NCBI GenBank assembly: GCA_002281005.1
Contig: NCFD01000053.1
Location: forward strand, 1 to 7,263
Direction: 5' to 3'
Source of the DNA: Acidocella sp. 35-58-6
Lineage (GTDB): Bacteria; Pseudomonadota; Alphaproteobacteria; Acetobacterales; Acetobacteraceae
Length of the DNA stretch: 7,263 nucleotides
A program made the translations under genes and the position numbers. The notes beneath the pieces are model-generated. The model worked only from the letters and a program-made list of their open reading frames with translations, was not told the origin of the DNA and did not search any database. The first letter of the stretch is position 1, and every line of letters begins with the position of its first letter. Positions 3,532-7,263 of this stretch are shown piece by piece.

Positions 3532-6270
3532 TCAACTGAGGAAATCCTTGATCGCCTGGGCGGTATCCTTCAGCCCGGCGCGGATGATGGGGGCGGCGGG
3601 CGGAAAGGCGGTGAACAGGCGGGCCGGGGCTTGGCGGTCCAGCAGCACAAACACGCCACGGTCGTCAGCGCGGCGGATCAGGCGGCCAAAGGCTTGCCGC
3701 AGCCGCAGCCGCACGATGGCGTCGTCATAATCTTTTGGTGTGCCGTGGCTAAGGTGGGTGCGCCGGGCTTTGTGCAGAATATCCGGGCGCGGCCAGGGGG
3801 TGCGCTCAAACACCACCAGGCGCAGTGCGTTGCCGGGAATATCCACGCCGTCGCGCATTGCATCGGTGCCAAGCAGGCAGGAATGTTCCTCGGCCCGGAA
3901 AATATCCACCAACGTCGCGTTATCCATGGCGTCAACATGCTGGGCGTAAAGCGGGATGCCGGCGGCTTCCAAGGGGGCGGCGATTTTGGCGTGTACGGCG
4001 CGCAGCCGGGATATGGCCGTAAAAAGGCCGAGGCCGCCGCCGTTGGACGCCTCAAAACAGGCGCGAAAGGCCCCGGCAAGCTGGCCGGTGTCCTGGGTGT
4101 TTACGTCATTCACCACAAAAATGCGGGTGTTGGCGGCGTAGTCAAACGGCGAATCAAATGCCGCGCGGATGGCGGGGGTAGCCAGATGGCTGGCGCCAGT
4201 GCGGGCCTCGGCGCGCGCCCAGGCGGTCTCGTTATCCACCCCATCGCGCAGGGTGGCGCTGGTAATCAGCATGCCATGCGCTGGGGCCGCGATGGTTTCG
4301 ATGAAGGCTTCGGTGGGGTCGAGCAGGTGGGTTAGCAAGGCGATGTCCCGGTCCTGGCCTTGCTCACGCTCCAGGCGCAGGAAATGAATTTTTTCCGGGC
4401 GCATCCCGGGGGTTGGTGCCGCAGTAGGGAGTGAGTCCAAAATCCGTTTCCAGGCCGCCAGCGGGTCGATGGCGCGGCGCTTGAGGGACCGGGCAGCACC
4501 CTCCAGCCGCAGGCGGGTGGGTTCATCAAGGGTTTCGGCTTCGGTCTCCAGCCGGTCCAGGAAGCGTTCGCGCAAAGCGGCCAGGGGTGCCCGCAGTTTT
4601 TCCAACGCGCGGGCCAGCTTGGCACCGGATTCAATAATTTCATCCTCGATGGGGAATAACTTAACCTCAACCGGCATCGGCCCGGTTAATTCGGCATCCT
4701 GCGCACGGGCGCGGGCTTGCAGGCGCAGCGATTGCAGAAACAGCTCGGAGGGGTTGGCGGCGGTGTGCTGCAGCCCGGCGAGGTCAGCGGCCAGCCTGGC
4801 ACTCCAGCCTGGGGCGGGCAGTGCTTTGGCGGCCAGTAAGGCGGCGTCGAGATGGCGAATTAGGGACTCATCAACCGCGGTTAAGTCCTCAAAGCGCTGT
4901 GCCAAGGCCTTGGCGCGTGAGCGTGTGCCCTCGGCCCCTAGCAGCCAGCGGCGCAGTTCGGCCAGTTGGGTACCTGAGAGTTCGATGGAAAACGCTGAAT
5001 CCGCGGCGTCGAAAATATGATGGCCTTCGTCGAACACGTAGCGCGACGGCACATATTCATCATCCAGCCCGCCCCAGACGGCTTGCGCCATCACCAAAGC
5101 GTGGTTGGCGATCACCAGGTCGGCCATGCGGGCTTTGCGCACCACGTGTTCGATGGTGCAGCGGGTGTAATGTTCGCACGCGGCGTGGATGCACTCGCCG
5201 CGCTTATCGGCGATGCTGGCGAGGAACATATGGCCGAAAAGCTCGGCAAACCAGCCGGGCAGGTCGCCACCCATCAAATCACCGTCGGAGCTGGCAGTGG
5301 CCCAGCGGGAGATCAGCCCCAGCGGGATGATGCCGCGTTTGCTCTCCACCGCGTCCTGGTAGTTCAGCAGGCAGAGGTAGTTTTCGCGGCCTTTGCGCAG
5401 CACCACGCGGGCGCGGTCACCCTCCAATGGGCCAAGGCGGGCGGCCTCGGATTCAATTTGGCGCTGCAGATGGCGGGTGAAGGTGGAAATCCATACCGGC
5501 CCGGCATTCACCTCGGCCCACAGGCTGGCGGGGGCGAGGTAGCCCAGGGTTTTGCCGGTACCGGTGCCGGCTTCGGCGATGATGAGATGCGGGTTGCCCT
5601 CAGCGGCGCGGGGTAAAAACGCCGTGGTGGCCGCGGCAGCGTAGTCAGATTGCGCGGGGCGTTGCTCAGCGCTCTCACCCAGGAGAGTTGCCAGCCGGGC
5701 GCGCGCCTGGGCAGGTGCAATGGGGAAGGTTGAAGCGGGTGGGCGCGGTGCCTCGGCCTCCCAGCGCGGCAGACGCTTCCAGAGGCGCAGTGCCATGCCA
5801 TCGGCTCGGGCAGCGGGGGCGTGCAAGGCGGCCAGAACATAGGGTGCCCAGCCCCAGCCAGCCTGGCCCATGGCGGCGGCGAGGCCCGGCGCATCGCGGT
5901 TGGCCGGCACATCGCGGCCCAGGCTGAGTTTCGCCAACAGCGCTTCAGCGTAACCCGCAAGGGCGGCGGCGGCATCCTCCTGGGTCGCGGGCACGGGGAC
6001 TTCAAGGAAGCGGGCGAGCCCGGCGGCGGTGGGGGCAAGCGATTGCGCGGGGCACACGAAAGCGAAAAGTTCGAGAATATCCAGCACCGCGATGGCGGGG
6101 TTGCCGAGGCGCTTTAAGGTGGCGGGGCCGTGTACCACCAGCGGAATGGCGCCTGCCAGTTGTTTGGCAACCCGCCCCGGCGTGAGATGTGCCAGCTCGC
6201 CATCGGCTGATAACAGCACCGCGTGGCCGTGGCCGGCGACGATGGCGGGGAGGTCGGGCAGGAAATCCAT
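3532..6270 (-). CDS. DinG/Rad3-like iron-sulfur ATP-dependent DNA helicase
   Basis: This is a superfamily 2 helicase of the XPD/DinG group, which unwinds DNA 5' to 3' during repair or at replication obstacles. The 912-residue product shows, in order: Walker A AEAGTGTGKT (232-241, K240); four cysteines placed for a 4Fe-4S cluster (C300, C360, C365, C371); motif II DEGHH (414-418) where many relatives have DEAH; motif III SAT (671-673); GTDAMRDGVDIPG near 801-813; and motif VI QAFGRLIRR (859-867). The first 220 residues lack helicase motifs. VLDILELFAFV (62-72) recalls the exonuclease-like domain of some DinG proteins without its acidic residues; this is inference. The start chosen is ATG at 6270, preceded by GAAGAG and matching the remembered start of relatives. 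ATG at 6306 would add 12 residues but has no ribosome site. It diverges from the lysyl-tRNA synthetase gene. The gene symbol is left empty because it is not an E. coli dinG orthologue by length. Confidence 0.92.
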   Translation of the reverse strand: MDFLPDLPAIVAGHGHAVLLSADGELAHLTPGRVAKQLAGAIPLVVHGPATLKRLGNPAIAVLDILELFAFVCPAQSLAPTAAGLARFLEVPVPATQEDAAAALAGYAEALLAKLSLGRDVPANRDAPGLAAAMGQAGWGWAPYVLAALHAPAARADGMALRLWKRLPRWEAEAPRPPASTFPIAPAQARARLATLLGESAEQRPAQSDYAAAATTAFLPRAAEGNPHLIIAEAGTGTGKTLGYLAPASLWAEVNAGPVWISTFTRHLQRQIESEAARLGPLEGDRARVVLRKGRENYLCLLNYQDAVESKRGIIPLGLISRWATASSDGDLMGGDLPGWFAELFGHMFLASIADKRGECIHAACEHYTRCTIEHVVRKARMADLVIANHALVMAQAVWGGLDDEYVPSRYVFDEGHHIFDAADSAFSIELSGTQLAELRRWLLGAEGTRSRAKALAQRFEDLTAVDESLIRHLDAALLAAKALPAPGWSARLAADLAGLQHTAANPSELFLQSLRLQARARAQDAELTGPMPVEVKLFPIEDEIIESGAKLARALEKLRAPLAALRERFLDRLETEAETLDEPTRLRLEGAARSLKRRAIDPLAAWKRILDSLPTAAPTPGMRPEKIHFLRLEREQGQDRDIALLTHLLDPTEAFIETIAAPAHGMLITSATLRDGVDNETAWARAEARTGASHLATPAIRAAFDSPFDYAANTRIFVVNDVNTQDTGQLAGAFRACFEASNGGGLGLFTAISRLRAVHAKIAAPLEAAGIPLYAQHVDAMDNATLVDIFRAEEHSCLLGTDAMRDGVDIPGNALRLVVFERTPWPRPDILHKARRTHLSHGTPKDYDDAIVRLRLRQAFGRLIRRADDRGVFVLLDRQAPARLFTAFPPAAPIIRAGLKDTAQAIKDFLS

Positions 6271-6320
6271 CCGCTCTTCGTATAGACGGCGTGGAAATTT
6301 CGCCATAGACCCAGGCCATT

Positions 6321-7263
6321 ATGAGTGAACAGATAAAATCCCCCCCCGCACCCACCGCGCAAGATCAACTGAGCTGGCCGTTCCGCGAGGCGGAGCGTGT
6401 GGCCGAGCGTCTGCGTGAAAAAGGCAAAACCAGCGCCTTGTTTGAGACCGGCTACGGCCCTTCCGGCCTGCCGCATATCGGCACGTTTGGTGAAGTGGCG
6501 CGCACCAGTTGGGTGCGCCGTGCATTTACCGAACTGACCGGGCTGCCCTCACGGTTGCTGGCGTTTTCCGACGATATGGATGCGCTGCGTAAAGTGCCTG
6601 ATAACGTGCCGAACAAGGACATGTTGCGGGAATTTCTGGGCAAGCCGCTCACGCAGGTGCCAGACCCGTTCGGGACCCATTCGAGCTTTGGCGCCCATAA
6701 CAACGCGCGGCTTCGGGCCTTTCTAGATTCGTTTGGGTTTGACTATGAATTTGCCTCCTCCAGCGACTATTATTTGAGCGGTAAATTCGACAGCGCCATT
6801 TTGCATGTGCTGGCCAATCACGATAAAATTATCGATATTATTCGCCCCACCCTGGGGCCGGAGCGCCGCGCCACCTACTCGCCGATATTGCCGATCCATC
6901 CGCGCACCGGCATTGTGATGCAAGTGCCGATTGAGCGCGCTGACGTGGCGGCGGGTACCGTGACATGGATTGACCCCGATAGCGGACTGCGGTTTGAGAC
7001 CGAGGTGACCGGTGGTTCGGCCAAGCTGCAATGGAAAGCCGATTGGGCGATGCGCTGGTATGCGCTGGATGTTGACTATGAAATGTCCGGCAAGGATTTA
7101 ATTGATTCAGTGAAGCTTTCCTCGGCCATTGTGCGGGCCTTGGGCGCTGAGCCACCGGTTTGCTTGACGTATGAATTATTTTTGGATGAAAACGGCCAGA
7201 AGATTTCCAAAAGCAAGGGCAACGGGCTGTCCGTTGAACAATGGCTCACGTACGCGCCGCCGG
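6321..7263 (+). CDS. lysK: Class I lysyl-tRNA synthetase (partial, C-terminus beyond window)
   Basis: This enzyme charges tRNA-Lys with lysine. The reading frame stays open from ATG at 6321 to the right edge, giving 314 residues of a protein that usually has about 520-540. It has a Rossmann-type class I catalytic core: [15 protein letters not shown] (44-58) holds the HIGH-type signature at H52-T55, and KISKS (294-298) is the KMSKS loop. [14 protein letters not shown] near 89-102 and [11 protein letters not shown] near 253-263 are typical of class I LysRS, a type common in archaea and alphaproteobacteria and unrelated to the class II enzyme of E. coli. The start is supported by family length. 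Only a weak AGG lies upstream. TATAGA at 6281-6286 could be a -10 element, but no matching -35 was found. Codons 7-9 contain a run of eight C. Confidence 0.96.
   Translation, partial: MSEQIKSPPAPTAQDQLSWPFREAERVAERLREKGKTSALFETGYGPSGLPHIGTFGEVARTSWVRRAFTELTGLPSRLLAFSDDMDALRKVPDNVPNKDMLREFLGKPLTQVPDPFGTHSSFGAHNNARLRAFLDSFGFDYEFASSSDYYLSGKFDSAILHVLANHDKIIDIIRPTLGPERRATYSPILPIHPRTGIVMQVPIERADVAAGTVTWIDPDSGLRFETEVTGGSAKLQWKADWAMRWYALDVDYEMSGKDLIDSVKLSSAIVRALGAEPPVCLTYELFLDENGQKISKSKGNGLSVEQWLTYAPP

Noticed and set aside
3496..4335. Long plus-strand reading frame (279 codons) opposite the helicase C-terminal half
   Set aside because: It is the mirror of the conserved helicase motifs, with a Gly/Ala-rich translation and no recognisable domain.
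5017..5616. Plus-strand 199-codon frame opposite helicase motifs I-II and the iron-sulfur region
   Set aside because: The opposite strand encodes Walker A and B and the cluster cysteines; this frame is a shadow.
6281..6286. TATAGA as a lysK promoter
   Set aside because: It is a fair -10 match at a suitable distance, but there is no -35 match 16-18 bases upstream, so it is mentioned only in the lysK entry.

Overview
The window looks like a chromosomal segment of a GC-rich alphaproteobacterium, possibly an acetic-acid-bacterium relative (Rhodospirillales/Acetobacteraceae). The evidence is a class I (archaeal-type) lysyl-tRNA synthetase, a DinG/Rad3-like helicase with an N-terminal region of the kind I recall from Acetobacteraceae, and a long-type isocitrate lyase. 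The lineage rests on remembered protein resemblance, not on a database search, so it is tentative.

Layout, left to right. (1) Positions 1-748, minus strand: a two-gene operon that looks like accessory DNA. The first gene encodes a DUF6932-type, nucleotidyltransferase-like protein of 216 aa. It overlaps by 4 bp (ATGA) the start of a second gene, cut by the window edge, whose first 33 residues are charged and helical. The stretch is visibly richer in A+T than the rest. (2) Positions 749-1042: a non-coding strip with two abutting palindromes by the operon start, an AT-rich nested inverted repeat, a single unit closely resembling a type I-E CRISPR repeat, and a strong terminator for the gene to its right. 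(3) Positions 1043-2704, minus: isocitrate lyase (aceA). (4) Positions 2906-3382, minus: an exported DUF2147 protein. (5) Positions 3532-6270, minus: a large iron-sulfur DinG-like helicase. (6) From 6321 to the right edge, plus strand: class I lysyl-tRNA synthetase, truncated by the window, divergent from the helicase.

Function. Regions 3-6 are ordinary housekeeping genes: the glyoxylate shunt, an envelope protein of unknown role, DNA repair or replication, and translation. They do not form one pathway, and each appears to have its own transcription unit. The part most likely to hold something undescribed is the left end: the translationally coupled DUF6932 pair, its possible operator, and the lone CRISPR-like repeat preceded by an AT-rich, leader-like stretch. 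A toxin-antitoxin or defence role for the pair is a hypothesis. The sequence shows only the nucleotidyltransferase-like motif, the coupling and the unusual surroundings.
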